The notes under the pieces: generated by a model | The model's input: only the letters and a program-made list of their open reading frames with translations | Told to the model about the DNA's origin: nothing | The model's database searches: none | Part shown: positions 50,398 to 60,513 of the stretch, one piece after another | Position numbering within the stretch: position 1 is the first letter of the stretch | Layout: each line of letters begins with the position of its first letter | NCBI GenBank assembly: GCA_036825655.1 | Contig: DAISXU010000001.1 | Coordinates: forward strand, 1 to 64,000 | Reading direction: 5' to 3' | Source of the DNA: JALQTD01 sp036825655 | GTDB lineage: Bacteria > Bacteroidota > Bacteroidia > Flavobacteriales_D > Sanyastnellaceae | DNA length: 64,000 nt | Translations under genes and position numbers: made by a program

Positions 50398-51341
50398 TGA
50401 AAGTGTGCCAGCCGCATACCAGCAGTCAATTGGCGGTATTCCGCATCGATGGAATCGACGATATCTGCAGCAGGCAGAATCCCATCAAGGAGTGCCGAAA
50501 CCTGGCCGATTTCCAATTCACCATCCTCCAAATTTCCTTCGAACATGCCGCGCTTGGCTCGTCCCCTTCCAAGCAATTCCGCCAAATGTTCGACAGTGGC
50601 ATGACCCGCCTCGGCAGACCAAACCTCTTCGGCGAATCGATTCCGCAACAAGCGCACGGGTGTCAAGGCTTTTAAGCTCAACCGCGTCGCTCCTTCTTGC
50701 GCAGCAATTACGGCCTCCTTGAATGCCAAATGTGCGGACGATTCTTGAGACGCAACAAAGCGTGAACCAATCTGAACGGCTTCTGCACCCAAAGCGAAGG
50801 CCGCCAAAGTGGTGCGTCCATCGTGAATTCCACCTGCCGCAATGACTGGAATTGAACACGCACCCGAAACAGCTGGAACCAAGCACAAAGTGGTGGTTTC
50901 CTCGCGGCCATTGTGGCCCCCGGCCTCAAACCCCTCAGCAACGACTGCATCCACACCCGCAGCTTCTGCTTTCAGTGCAAATTTCACAGATGACACTACA
51001 TGGGCAACTCGAATGCCCTTCGATTGCAGGCGGGTCGTCCAAGTGGATGGATTTCCCGCGCTGGTAAAAACAACTGGGACTCCAAGTTCTTCAATGGTGG
51101 CCATGTGTTCCTCGATGGAGGGGTAAATCAGCGGAACATTCACGGCAAATGGCCGATCCGTAGCCTGTTGGCATCGCTGGATTTGGTCTCGCAACACCTC
51201 CGGATACATGGAGCCTGCGCCCAAAATTCCCAAACCTCCCGCATTCGAAACAGCGCTGGCCAATTCCCACCCAGAGCACCAAATCATGCCGGCTTGGATG
51301 ATCGGTCGATCGATGCCAAACAGTTCACAAATTCGATTCAT
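50388..51341 (-). CDS. Nitronate monooxygenase / FabK-like FMN enzyme
   Basis: Flavin TIM-barrel enzyme that oxidises alkyl nitronates, or acts as an FMN-dependent enoyl reductase. Motifs are PIIQAGMIWCSG near the N-terminus, AEGFEAGGHNG, IPVIAAGGIHDGRTTLAA and GAEAVQIGSRFV, the NMO/FabK pattern with the catalytic His in GGHNG. 317 aa. It overlaps the downstream DCC gene and the upstream glycosyltransferase gene (ATGA). Substrate not assigned; detoxification and fatty-acid roles are both possible. Confidence 0.88.
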   Translation of the reverse strand: MNRICELFGIDRPIIQAGMIWCSGWELASAVSNAGGLGILGAGSMYPEVLRDQIQRCQQATDRPFAVNVPLIYPSIEEHMATIEELGVPVVFTSAGNPSTWTTRLQSKGIRVAHVVSSVKFALKAEAAGVDAVVAEGFEAGGHNGREETTTLCLVPAVSGACSIPVIAAGGIHDGRTTLAAFALGAEAVQIGSRFVASQESSAHLAFKEAVIAAQEGATRLSLKALTPVRLLRNRFAEEVWSAEAGHATVEHLAELLGRGRAKRGMFEGNLEDGELEIGQVSALLDGILPAADIVDSIDAEYRQLTAGMRLAHFQWP

Positions 51342-52504
51342 GGGGAGAAGATACGGCGGTTCAATTCGAGCAATTGAGGGTGACGAACGACATCCTCAAA
51401 ATAGCGCATGGCCTGAGTTGACCGGGATCCCCAGGTCGCATCATCCAAAGCAATCGCCCTAGCAAGCCCCTCCACCCACGTCGCCTCGTCCAAAGGCCAA
51501 TCCCAACCAATTCCAAGGGATTCCAACCCCTTCCAGGGCGTGCAATCGGACAACAAGACAAGGCACCCGTGCGCCCAACCCTCCACAATGGCATGCCCAA
51601 AATTCTCATGATGGGTAGGCATTAGCACATAATGAGCTTGCGCCAAGGCCTCTGAAACACCCCGGGGTGGCAGGGCGCCCAGGTGACGTACGCTCAAGCC
51701 AGCTGGTTCTCCAGAATAATTGAGCAAGCCCTCCGTGTATTTTAAATCCTCAGCCGATCCGATGATTTGAACTTCCACTCGCGGAGGATTGGGGATTGAA
51801 ACCAAAGCTTTGCCCAAAGCCTTCAAACCAAATTCAATGTTCTTTATAGGGTGAACACGGCCCAGCACAACCAACTTCCAAGCTCCTTCTCCCCGGGCAA
51901 TCCGTTGCGTTGGGTCTGACATAGGGCGGGAGGGAATGTTCTGTGCAACAGAAACACTGGCCCCCTTGAACTGCTGGATGATTTCCGCTTCTTCCATGCG
52001 GGTAGAAGCATGCCATTGAACATCCTTGTACCAGCCCATCAACCTGGCTGCCATCAAAAACACGCGCTTTTTGATGGGTTTAATCGCTAAGGCACCAGCA
52101 CCCAGCATGCCTCGCGGGGCCACAACTACCTTGACTTTCGGGAACTTTCGGGACACATGCAGCGCGTCCAAAGAAAAAAACCGCGCGAACATGCTGTTCA
52201 GGTAAAGGAAATCAGGCTGAATGGACGTCGCCAGCAATTCACGCCAAAAATCAGTTTGCCAACGGTCGCGAGAAACATACATCAATTGCCCCCATGGCAT
52301 CCGAACCCAACAATTCAATTCAACGCCTTCAATGGGAATGGACTCCCCCAAGTCGTAAGCTCCAGCAACCACAAAGACTTCGTGCGTTTCCCCCAACAGC
52401 TCTGCGAGGTTGGACACACTGCGGATGGGCCCTCCCGCTTGATAGGCAGGCGGAAACCACTCTGCCACCAACAACACGCGGGTTCGGCGTTCAACTGATC
52501 CCAT
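51338..52504 (-). CDS. Glycosyltransferase, GT4 family
   Basis: A 388-residue GT-B glycosyltransferase. It has the two-Rossmann layout: RVLLVAEWFPPAYQAGGPI at the N-terminus, an LVVLGRVHPIKNIEF donor-site strand in the middle, and THHENFGHAIVEGWAHGC, the GT4 E-x7-E motif, near residue 305. It probably builds a polysaccharide or glycan. It overlaps nitronate monooxygenase (ATGA) and asnB (14 bp), so it is part of one operon. Sugar unknown. Confidence 0.88.
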   Translation of the reverse strand: MGSVERRTRVLLVAEWFPPAYQAGGPIRSVSNLAELLGETHEVFVVAGAYDLGESIPIEGVELNCWVRMPWGQLMYVSRDRWQTDFWRELLATSIQPDFLYLNSMFARFFSLDALHVSRKFPKVKVVVAPRGMLGAGALAIKPIKKRVFLMAARLMGWYKDVQWHASTRMEEAEIIQQFKGASVSVAQNIPSRPMSDPTQRIARGEGAWKLVVLGRVHPIKNIEFGLKALGKALVSIPNPPRVEVQIIGSAEDLKYTEGLLNYSGEPAGLSVRHLGALPPRGVSEALAQAHYVLMPTHHENFGHAIVEGWAHGCLVLLSDCTPWKGLESLGIGWDWPLDEATWVEGLARAIALDDATWGSRSTQAMRYFEDVVRHPQLLELNRRIFSP

Positions 52505-54374
52505 GGCGATTCATCCAATTTCCTAACGTGACCAACATCCAAACCCGGGTGCAATTCACGCGCTTATCGCCTCGTAAAAATGCCGCCCAGAGACCATCCA
52601 ATTCCCTTTCATTCAAGCACTCGAGGCGATGCAACGCATTCAAGCCTTGCTCGCACAAAGGCTTCAATGGGCCACGCATCCAGGTCTCCCAAGGCAAAAC
52701 GAACCCCATTTTCTGACGGTTTATGACCCCATCCGGCAACAGCGCCCCCAGCGCATCCGTCAACAATTTCTTAGGGGATGACGGTTCTTTCCATGAATCG
52801 GGAATCGACAATGCAGTCGCAACCAACCGGTGATCCAAAAAAGGAACACGGACCTCCAAGGCATGCGCCATGGACATCTGGTCGGTGTCCCTCAGTAGCG
52901 TGTGGCCGAGGTAAGTTCCAAGCTCTGCGACACTGACTTTGCTATAAAATGGCAAATCAAACCCCTTGGTGCCTGGTGCAATCTCCTCAGACAACCACCC
53001 ATGGACTCGATTGCCTTGGATTTTTGTGCTTCCCTTCAATATGCGCCTCAAGTCATCTTCCAAAAACAACTGGCGAGAAAGCGGGTAAGTATGCTCCAAA
53101 TCAAAGTAATCCCCCGCCAAAATAGCCGCTTGTTTTCTCGCGCTTACTGTGCCCTTTAATCCCGCATAAACCCCACCTACAAGGCTGCGCAATCCGACGG
53201 GCCATGAACCCAACCAACGCTTGTCCATCAACTGACGAGAGCGCTGAAAGACCGGGTAACCAGCAAACAGTTCATCCCCTCCCAAACCTGACAAAGCCAC
53301 AGTTATTCCAGCTGCCTTCGTCGCTTCGCTCACCACAAATGTGTTGGGTCCATCCCCACTTGGATGATCCATCGCCTCCAGGGCAGCAGGCACTTGATCC
53401 AAAAAATGATCCGATGTCAACCGAATCTCATGATGATCCGTTCCGAAACGCTTGGCAACCAGGCGAGACCACGGGCTTTCATCGAATTCACCTTCATTGA
53501 ACGTGACACTGAACGTCGATATGGGGCGTTCACTCACCTCTTGCATCAATCCTACCACTGCGCTCGAGTCAATTCCGCCGGACAAAAAGGCACCGAGCGG
53601 GACATCCGATCTCATCCGGAGCTGCACAGCATTCGTTAGCTGTTCTCGAACCACGCTCACAGCTTGTTCACGGTTCTCCCAAGGCGCGACCTGTGCCACT
53701 TCATCTCCCACACTCCACCACCGCTTTTGGCGCACGTCAGCATCTTGAAAACACAGCCAATGACCTGCCGGAAGCAGTTGAACGCCTTCAATTAGCGTAT
53801 CCGGCGCATGCACCGTTCCGTAGCGAAGAAAATCAACGATCGCAATCCGATTGAGTTTCTTTTCAACAGCACCACTCGCCAAAATCGCACGGATTTCGCT
53901 CGCGAAAACAACGCCATCGTCTACCTGGGCCCAATAAATTGGCTTGATGCCCATTCGATCGCGGGCAATGAACAATTCTTCCTGTTCAGCATTCCACCAA
54001 GCAAAAGCAAACATCCCGTTGAGGCGATGAAGTGCATCCATGCCCCATGTTTTCAAGGCTGACATCAACACTTCTGTGTCCGAATCCGTCTTAAAGTGCT
54101 CGCCCAATTGCTCAAGCTCTGAGGCCAGTTCTTTGAAATTGTAAATTTCCCCATTGAATACCAAGGCATCTCCGTTCTCGGCGAGCCAAGGTTGGTGGCC
54201 CGCAGGCGTAGGGTCCAAGATGCTCAGGCGGCGGTGGGCTAACGCCACTCCATTGGTCTCGGTCCAAATGCCTTCGTCATCCGGACCACGGTGCTCCTGC
54301 ACCTGGTTCATCCGAGCGCAAGCTTGAGCTGCCCTTTCCTTATCCCAACCATGGACCCCTGCAATCCCGCACAT
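52491..54374 (-). CDS. asnB: Asparagine synthase (glutamine-hydrolysing)
   Basis: 627-residue amidotransferase. The N-terminal nucleophile is Cys2 (MCGIAG), with the Ntn glutaminase domain to about residue 190 (FNGEIYNF, RDRMGIKP), and the C-terminal ATP pyrophosphatase domain with SGGIDSSAVVG and GLGGDELFAGYPVF. It makes asparagine, or in operons with glycosyltransferases may amidate a sugar or peptide intermediate of a surface glycan. The thiL gene ends 1 base before it. Confidence 0.92.
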   Translation of the reverse strand: MCGIAGVHGWDKERAAQACARMNQVQEHRGPDDEGIWTETNGVALAHRRLSILDPTPAGHQPWLAENGDALVFNGEIYNFKELASELEQLGEHFKTDSDTEVLMSALKTWGMDALHRLNGMFAFAWWNAEQEELFIARDRMGIKPIYWAQVDDGVVFASEIRAILASGAVEKKLNRIAIVDFLRYGTVHAPDTLIEGVQLLPAGHWLCFQDADVRQKRWWSVGDEVAQVAPWENREQAVSVVREQLTNAVQLRMRSDVPLGAFLSGGIDSSAVVGLMQEVSERPISTFSVTFNEGEFDESPWSRLVAKRFGTDHHEIRLTSDHFLDQVPAALEAMDHPSGDGPNTFVVSEATKAAGITVALSGLGGDELFAGYPVFQRSRQLMDKRWLGSWPVGLRSLVGGVYAGLKGTVSARKQAAILAGDYFDLEHTYPLSRQLFLEDDLRRILKGSTKIQGNRVHGWLSEEIAPGTKGFDLPFYSKVSVAELGTYLGHTLLRDTDQMSMAHALEVRVPFLDHRLVATALSIPDSWKEPSSPKKLLTDALGALLPDGVINRQKMGFVLPWETWMRGPLKPLCEQGLNALHRLECLNERELDGLWAAFLRGDKRVNCTRVWMLVTLGNWMNRHGIS

Positions 54375-54375
54375 T

Positions 54376-55407
54376 TTAGCCCTCCTTAAATGCTTGCCAA
54401 CCTTGTGCCTTGAGCTCTACCTCCACTCCGTTTTTTGCAATCAACTGACGCTCGGTGGGGTCTTCCGTCATGTAACCAATGATGCTGAACATAGGATGAT
54501 TCCGAATTTGCTCAGCATCTTCTTGCTTGATTGTGAAGAGCATTTCATAATCCTCGCCTCCATTGAGCATGCACATGGTTGGATCTAAATTGAAGGTCCT
54601 AGCCGCCTCATACGCCTCGGGGTGAATGGGGATTTTATCTTCAAAAAGCTTCACGCCCACCTCGCTTTCTGTACACAGGTGAAATATTTCTGATGACAAG
54701 CCATCTGAAACATCAATCATTGCTGTTGGTTTCAATTCTAACTGAACCAACTCGCGAACAACGTCCAACCGGGCTTCAGGTTTCAACTGTCGCTCAAGTA
54801 CGTAATCAAATCCAGAGAGGTCCGGCTGAGCACCAGGCGCCTCCTTGAAGACGTGCTTCTCGCGTTCCAGCACCTGCAACCCCATGTAGGCCCCACCTAA
54901 TTCTCCTGAAACAACCAAAAGATCCCCGGCTGATGCCCCGTTCCTCCTCACAATGCGCTCATTTTCCACCAACCCCAAAACCGTCACAGAAATAACCAAC
55001 CCCGATAAACTGCTCGTGGTGTCACCCCCTACCAAATCCACGTTGTACAACTCACAAGCCTTGCGCATCCCAGCGTAGAGCTCTTCCACGGCCTCCAAGG
55101 AAAATCGATTGGAAAGCGCCAAGCTAACCGTCACCTGCGTCGGCGTACCATTCATGGCACAAATGTCGCTGAGGTTGACGATGATGGCCTTATAACCCAG
55201 GTGTTTCAGTGGCGTGTAGGACAAATCGAAATGAACCCCCTCGCATAACATGTCCGTACTGATCAGGACGCGCTTTGCTCCTGCATCAACAACGGCTGCG
55301 TCGTCTCCCACACCTAAAAGTGTCGACGGTTGTTGGGTTACCAAATCAGCTGTCAAATGCCGAATGAGGCCAAACTCACCCAGCGAACCAATCTCTGTTC
55401 GTTCCAT
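54376..55407 (-). CDS. thiL: Thiamine-monophosphate kinase
   Basis: Phosphorylates thiamine monophosphate to the active cofactor TPP. Family marks are GVGDDAAVVD, STDMLCEGVHFDL, VNLSDICAMNG, DLVGGDTT and IDVSDGLSSEI, containing the metal-binding Asp residues. 343 aa, normal. It is followed by asnB after 1 base, and slyD lies 40 bases upstream, so it is likely in the slyD-to-DCC minus-strand operon. Confidence 0.95.
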   Translation of the reverse strand: MERTEIGSLGEFGLIRHLTADLVTQQPSTLLGVGDDAAVVDAGAKRVLISTDMLCEGVHFDLSYTPLKHLGYKAIIVNLSDICAMNGTPTQVTVSLALSNRFSLEAVEELYAGMRKACELYNVDLVGGDTTSSLSGLVISVTVLGLVENERIVRRNGASAGDLLVVSGELGGAYMGLQVLEREKHVFKEAPGAQPDLSGFDYVLERQLKPEARLDVVRELVQLELKPTAMIDVSDGLSSEIFHLCTESEVGVKLFEDKIPIHPEAYEAARTFNLDPTMCMLNGGEDYEMLFTIKQEDAEQIRNHPMFSIIGYMTEDPTERQLIAKNGVEVELKAQGWQAFKEG

Positions 55408-55447
55408 GGCCCAAAGGTACTCCGTTCATCGGAGCATTCGGCCGAAC

Positions 55448-55924
55448 TCAGTTGTCCTCCGGGGCAGCATCAGCCACCAATTCAATTTTCCCTTTAAAAT
55501 GAAGATTGAGGCCTGCAAATGGGTGATTGAAGTCCACCACGACACTGTTGAGCAATACATCACAAACGATGCCCATGAGTTCATCTCCGTCTTCGGTTTC
55601 CATAGGAACCACCTCCCCAACTTCGAAAATGGATTCGTCCAGCTCCCCATCTACGATGAAAGCAGATTTAGGAACCTCCACAAAGGCTTCCTCATCTTCT
55701 TCGCCGTATGCCTCTCCCATGGTCAAGGAAAATTCAAATTCCTCACCTTGTTCCTTGCCCATCAAGGCTTGCTCAAAGGCTTCCAAAACCTCAACCTTTC
55801 CTACTGTGAATCCAAACGGGTCATCCTGAGGGCAAACCTCCAATTCTTCCCCTTGGGCATCATCTTCGCGCAAAACGTAGGTGACTTCGACGTACTTACC
55901 GTCGGCTATGAGCTGATCCTTCAT
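55448..55924 (-). CDS. slyD: FKBP-type peptidyl-prolyl isomerase, SlyD family
   Basis: Folding helper of 158 residues. FKBP core strand YVEVTYVLRED, then the inserted IF-type chaperone region (AYGEEDEEAF, FIVDGELDESIF, VVPMETEDGDELMG) and a VDFNHPFAGLNLHF motif, the SlyD signature. The His-rich metal-binding tail of E. coli SlyD is missing: it ends in AAPEDN. Start is the ATG at 55924; the longer frame goes into the M1 peptidase promoter. It heads the six-gene operon. Confidence 0.94.
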   Translation of the reverse strand: MKDQLIADGKYVEVTYVLREDDAQGEELEVCPQDDPFGFTVGKVEVLEAFEQALMGKEQGEEFEFSLTMGEAYGEEDEEAFVEVPKSAFIVDGELDESIFEVGEVVPMETEDGDELMGIVCDVLLNSVVVDFNHPFAGLNLHFKGKIELVADAAPEDN

Positions 55925-55971
55925 GGCGCAAAAATAGGCGGAAAGCAGTCGCAAGGGACTAACTTAGTCGC

Positions 55972-58443
55972 ATGCGAATCGACTTTTCTCACCCCTTCGT
56001 TTTCCTGGCGCTGATGGGCCTGGCATTCATCCCCCATGTCAGTGCTCAAGATTCCACGGCAATGCGCACCCCACGCGTGTTTTTTCCCCAGGGTTGCCAC
56101 AATGGCCATCGCCCCATTCCAGCGGTCAATGAGCGATTTCTGAATTACGACATGACGGCGAGCATTGCGAGAAGTGATTCGTTTGATGTCCACAGTTACG
56201 AAGTGGATTTGGATGTGACAGAATACAATTTGCAGCAGATTGAAGCCCATGCCCGCATGGCTTTGACGGTGCTGAATGGCGAGGCCCAAAATCTCTGGTT
56301 TGACCTCATCGACTTGGCGGTCGACAGCGTGCACCTCGATGGAGCGCTGGTGGATTTTGAGCACGTTGATGGGCAGTTGCACGTCAATTCTACATGGGAA
56401 ACCGGAGCCGAGCACGTCATCGATGTTTGGTACGGAGGGCATCCTTACCAAGATCCGTATTGGGGCGGCGTTTATTTCGTTGCAGACTACATCTACCACT
56501 TGGGCATTGGTTTGACTTCCATCCCTCCCAATTTTGGCAAGGTCTGGCACCCCTGCTTCGACAATTTTGTGGAGCGCGCAACGTACACCTGGAACATCAC
56601 CAGCGCAGGCGGGAGGCGAGCGCATGGTCAAGGAACCTTCTTAGGAGAAACCACCCTCGGAGGAGACACCGTGCTGAGGAGTTTTGCTTTGGCCCATCCC
56701 ATCACCACGCACCAAGCGGCTTTCTCTGTCGCCAACTACGTAGACAGCAATTACGTTCACCCTGGATTTTACGGAGACATTGACGTCAGGTTGACCGGCA
56801 AGCCCAACCACATCAACTCCATGGTCAATAAATTCCAAGATTTGGGGTATGCCATCGACGCATTGGAGCATTGGTGGGGACCCTATGCATGGGAGCGCGT
56901 CGGCTATGTGCTAACCACGGATGGGGCGCTTGAAATTCCTACCAACATCGCCTACCCCCAGTTCATGGTGGACGAGTCCATCGCAGCCAACGGCGATCTG
57001 TTCGCACACGAATTGGGACACCATTGGTGGGGAGACCTCGTGGCGCCCACGGTTCACAATCACATGTGGCTGAAAGAGGGGCCGGCAGAATACAGCAGTC
57101 ACTTGTTTGTGGAGTGGAAAGATGGACCCGAGGCCTTTGTGGATTTGGTGAAGGACAACCAGCTCTACGTTCTGGAGCAGGCGCACATCCAAGACAATGG
57201 TTTCCATGCGCTTTCACCGATGCCTGATGAGGAAATTTACGGACGCCACACTTATTACAAGGGTGCCGCCATCATGCACAACCTGCGGGCCTATTTAGGA
57301 GATGAGCTGTTTCGAGAGGCCAGTCAAGGGGTCATCGCTTCGCATTACGATGCGCACATGGATGCAGACCTGTTTCGCACGACACTTGAGGGCCTGACGG
57401 GCATGGACTTGAATCCGTTCTTCGACGCATGGGTTTATCAGCCCGGCTTTTCCACTTGGGTGATTGACTCGATGGCTCCCGCGCCGTTGGGAGCGCCGTT
57501 GCCTGCAACCACCTTGCATTTGCAACAGAAGTTGAGGGCCTGCAACAATTTTCACACCGATGTCCCGCTCGATGTAACGGTTTGGGATGCGGAATGGAAC
57601 CGGGTGGAAGGCCAAATCATGGTTTCGGGAGCCAATGCCAGCGCCATCGTTGAGCACACCGGAATTACCGAACCCGCCATGATTGCGCTGAACGCCAACG
57701 GACGGTTGAATCAAGGGAGAATGGACTACACCTTCCCCGTCACGGGCACGCAAGGATTGACGAATCTGCCGTGGGTTTCCATGCGGGTGGGGTGCGATGC
57801 CATGCCAGAGAATGACAGTGCGCTGGTGCGCATTGAACACCATTGGGCTGCGCCTGATGCAGGGCCCACTGCACCTTACGTGGACGAGTTGAGCGACACC
57901 CATTTCTGGATTGTCGATGGAATTTGGCCAGAGGATGCCGATGCGATGATCCTTGATGCACGCCTCCAATACTATGGGAACGATGCGGAGGACCTGGATT
58001 TCGATTTGTACGGCTCCAGCGAGGAACAGGCCTTTCTCGCTTGGCGGGCACACGCATCCGACCCTTGGGTCGAATACCCAGATTATGAATGGCAGGGGGG
58101 TTCGATGACCAATGGAAGCGGCATTTTCAAAATCCTCAAGCTGCGAAAAGGGCAATACGCTTTTGCAAAAGGTGATGTGTCATTGGAGGTTGCGCAGGCA
58201 TGGACTGACGGTGCAGAGCTGAGTGCGTTCCCCAATCCAGCAACCCACCAGGTGGCAATCGAAATGCAGCCCGGAGACGATCGCGTTCACATTTACCGCT
58301 ACAGCGGAGAGAAAGTGCTTCAGTGTTCTCCAAGGACAACAGCACTTGGGATCGATGTTTCCGAATGGGCGGCGGGAGCTTACCTCGTCGTCATTGAAGG
58401 AAGCACTGGAAGGCGAACTGGGCAGTTTTTGGTGGAGCGCTGA
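55972..58443 (+). CDS. M1 family metallopeptidase with T9SS type A sorting domain
   Basis: Secreted zinc aminopeptidase-like protein of 823 aa. After a signal peptide (to about VSAQ) comes an N-terminal beta domain, then the gluzincin core with GALEIPTNIAYP (in place of the GAMEN exopeptidase motif), the zinc site HELGHHWWGD and the downstream Glu in KEGPAEYSS. The last about 75 residues (SAFPNPATHQVAIEM to the end) are a type A T9SS sorting domain. The atypical GAMEN site suggests altered specificity. Start is the ATG at 55972. Confidence 0.92.
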   Translation: MRIDFSHPFVFLALMGLAFIPHVSAQDSTAMRTPRVFFPQGCHNGHRPIPAVNERFLNYDMTASIARSDSFDVHSYEVDLDVTEYNLQQIEAHARMALTVLNGEAQNLWFDLIDLAVDSVHLDGALVDFEHVDGQLHVNSTWETGAEHVIDVWYGGHPYQDPYWGGVYFVADYIYHLGIGLTSIPPNFGKVWHPCFDNFVERATYTWNITSAGGRRAHGQGTFLGETTLGGDTVLRSFALAHPITTHQAAFSVANYVDSNYVHPGFYGDIDVRLTGKPNHINSMVNKFQDLGYAIDALEHWWGPYAWERVGYVLTTDGALEIPTNIAYPQFMVDESIAANGDLFAHELGHHWWGDLVAPTVHNHMWLKEGPAEYSSHLFVEWKDGPEAFVDLVKDNQLYVLEQAHIQDNGFHALSPMPDEEIYGRHTYYKGAAIMHNLRAYLGDELFREASQGVIASHYDAHMDADLFRTTLEGLTGMDLNPFFDAWVYQPGFSTWVIDSMAPAPLGAPLPATTLHLQQKLRACNNFHTDVPLDVTVWDAEWNRVEGQIMVSGANASAIVEHTGITEPAMIALNANGRLNQGRMDYTFPVTGTQGLTNLPWVSMRVGCDAMPENDSALVRIEHHWAAPDAGPTAPYVDELSDTHFWIVDGIWPEDADAMILDARLQYYGNDAEDLDFDLYGSSEEQAFLAWRAHASDPWVEYPDYEWQGGSMTNGSGIFKILKLRKGQYAFAKGDVSLEVAQAWTDGAELSAFPNPATHQVAIEMQPGDDRVHIYRYSGEKVLQCSPRTTALGIDVSEWAAGAYLVVIEGSTGRRTGQFLVER

Positions 58444-58444
58444 T

Positions 58445-59476
58445 TCAGTGCGTTGCGCGCGATTCCACTGCGCCGCGGCCGGCGAGCCACGCCGTTTTTC
58501 CATCTTGGGTAAACCGAACCGTCAAAAACGTAGAATCGCTCTGGTGTGTCCACGTTGCACCGCCATCGAATGAGCGGTCCACACCTGGAATGCCTACAGC
58601 CCATAACTCTTGGCCATTCGTATTTGGAACGGCCTGAATACAAGAACGGTATCCCGGCCCCGACCCTGGGTGGTCTAAGCTCCAACTTTGGCCGCCATTG
58701 CGCGTTCGAATCCTGTTCGCTGCATTGTCCGACATCTGCTCCCAATTGCCCCCAATGGCTAGGCCTTCCTGTTCTGTCCACATGGTCAGGCTGAACATCC
58801 CGGTCATGGCTCCCCCTTGAAGGATAGGTGTTTCCACCACCTCCCAACTCACCCCGCGATCTGCGGTTTTGAGCACCCGTGAAGCGGACCCACCTGTGAT
58901 GCACCACGCCGCGTTTCCAAGTGCCACCACGTTGGTATTGCTTGCTGCAAAAGCCGCTTCTCCAGGAAGGGCTGCGGGCAGATCATCGCAGCTGATCCGG
59001 CTCCATGTTCTGCCTCCGTCATGCGTTAGGGCCAAGCTGGCGCACGTGGAATCCAAAGCGCATGGATCCCCGAATGCAATTCCATCACGATCATCCCAAA
59101 AAGCCATGGCATCCCAAAACACGCCCTCACCTTCCTCTCGGTACACCACCTCCCAAGTCTGCCAGTCTTCGGAACGCATGAAAAAGGCGGGACTGCCCAC
59201 GCTCAAAGCCAAGGCTGCACCGTTGACGATGGCCACAGAACGCACTTCCGGATGCTTGCCCTCCACCAAAAGGGTATCCACGTGCCAAGTGACACCTGCA
59301 TCCGAAGTGTAGCCCCACTTGCCCCCGCTGCCGGCGAACAAGACGGTGTCTGTCCCCGCAACGGCCAGTGCACGGATGCTCGCCTCAGGCACATCCAATC
59401 GAACTGATTTGAAGGGCGGTGAAGCACATGAAATGACTAGAATTAATGCGCTGCAGGCAAGCTTCCAGTAATTCAT
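58445..59476 (-). CDS. Ycf48/BNR-repeat lipoprotein
   Basis: 343-residue lipoprotein (lipobox VISC near residue 17) made of repeated propeller strands: SDAGVTWHVD, THDGGRTWSRI, TADRGVSWEVV, RNGGQSWSLD and FDGGATWTHQ, the D-G-G-x-T/S-W signature of Ycf48 and BNR/sialidase propellers. Plant and cyanobacterial Ycf48 helps assemble photosystem II; here there is no photosystem, so only the fold is shared. It overlaps the DUF4837 gene by 4 bases. Confidence 0.82.
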   Translation of the reverse strand: MNYWKLACSALILVISCASPPFKSVRLDVPEASIRALAVAGTDTVLFAGSGGKWGYTSDAGVTWHVDTLLVEGKHPEVRSVAIVNGAALALSVGSPAFFMRSEDWQTWEVVYREEGEGVFWDAMAFWDDRDGIAFGDPCALDSTCASLALTHDGGRTWSRISCDDLPAALPGEAAFAASNTNVVALGNAAWCITGGSASRVLKTADRGVSWEVVETPILQGGAMTGMFSLTMWTEQEGLAIGGNWEQMSDNAANRIRTRNGGQSWSLDHPGSGPGYRSCIQAVPNTNGQELWAVGIPGVDRSFDGGATWTHQSDSTFLTVRFTQDGKTAWLAGRGAVESRATH

Positions 59477-60513
59477 TTTGAATGGGAAAGCGGAAGGGTG
59501 GTCAACGACTGAACGACCGACTCAATTTCACGCATGTACTCACGCTTGTCAAAATATGGGGCGTAGGAATAGCCCTCCACAGTGACCAACCTTCCCCTCA
59601 CTGCATCGTATGTGGTTAGGCTGTAAAAAGGGCCGCCCATGTAGTCATTCTCTACGCGCCACAAGCCCCTCAATTCTGACGCAAACTCCCCCTTGAAGGC
59701 CACCTCTTCATATGTGGGGTGGTACCTGAGCTCAGTAGTCATGTACGAGCCAGGGGTTGGACCCTCGACGTGGCGACGCAGCACTGCATTGCGTTGCCGA
59801 ATCCTCGCCTGCATTGAAAGGAGGGTGTCGCTCACGTAAGGCTCGAAATAAATAAAAATTCCCTGTTGCACATCGTGGTTATCCCCCCCCTTCATTCGAG
59901 TCATTTGGCGATCAATCCAAACAAAGTCTTCGGACTCTTGCGCCAGCTGGGCATCTTTAGGCAAAATGAGCATGACGCCATGCCGGTCGGCCAAGTCTCT
60001 GCTCAGGGCATCATTTGTCGACAAGGAAATCAACTGTCCAAACCGATTCACCTCCTCACGGTGGAAAACACTGAGCAAGTCAGCCCGTCTCTCATGAAAC
60101 TCGAGGGCCAAATCGGATGTATTTTTTCCTTTCCCGGCTACAAATAGCTGGCCAGAAGCAAAGCGATCTCGGTAGATTTCAACGGAGGGGTCTTGGGTGT
60201 CGATTCGATCACCCAAATCAATGTCAATGATGTTGCGGTGAGGCTTCCAAAAGCGATCAAACTCGTCTCGTGGAAGAAAGACCAAGTCAAATTCCGGCTC
60301 ATATTGAGGCAAAACCGCATAGGCACGGCCAAAAATGCTTCGAAGGGTATCCCCAAGTTCTCCCTCCCAGACATGCTTATCGGTGACGACAATGAGTTCA
60401 CCAGAAGCGCCCACCTTTCCAGGCAAGGGCATTCTTGCTCCCTCCTGACTTCCACAAGCCATTAGGCCCATGAGGAGGACGATGAGGTAACTAAAGTGTG
60501 CTTGGATCTGCAT
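59473..60513 (-). CDS. DUF4837 lipoprotein
   Basis: 346 residues, lipobox GLMAC near residue 20, then a Bacteroidota-specific domain. Seen are SGELIVVTDKHVWEGELGD, LPQYEPEFDLVF, a KPHRNIIDIDL stretch and YEEVAFKGEFASELRGLW, the pattern I recall for DUF4837. No catalytic motif. Probable outer-membrane lipoprotein of the envelope. It overlaps the LysM transglycosylase by 23 bases. Confidence 0.82.
   Translation of the reverse strand: MQIQAHFSYLIVLLMGLMACGSQEGARMPLPGKVGASGELIVVTDKHVWEGELGDTLRSIFGRAYAVLPQYEPEFDLVFLPRDEFDRFWKPHRNIIDIDLGDRIDTQDPSVEIYRDRFASGQLFVAGKGKNTSDLALEFHERRADLLSVFHREEVNRFGQLISLSTNDALSRDLADRHGVMLILPKDAQLAQESEDFVWIDRQMTRMKGGDNHDVQQGIFIYFEPYVSDTLLSMQARIRQRNAVLRRHVEGPTPGSYMTTELRYHPTYEEVAFKGEFASELRGLWRVENDYMGGPFYSLTTYDAVRGRLVTVEGYSYAPYFDKREYMREIESVVQSLTTLPLSHSK

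Noticed and set aside
57295..58155. A 286-codon open frame on the minus strand
   Set aside because: It is antisense to the M1 peptidase, which is clearly real; the product resembles no family.
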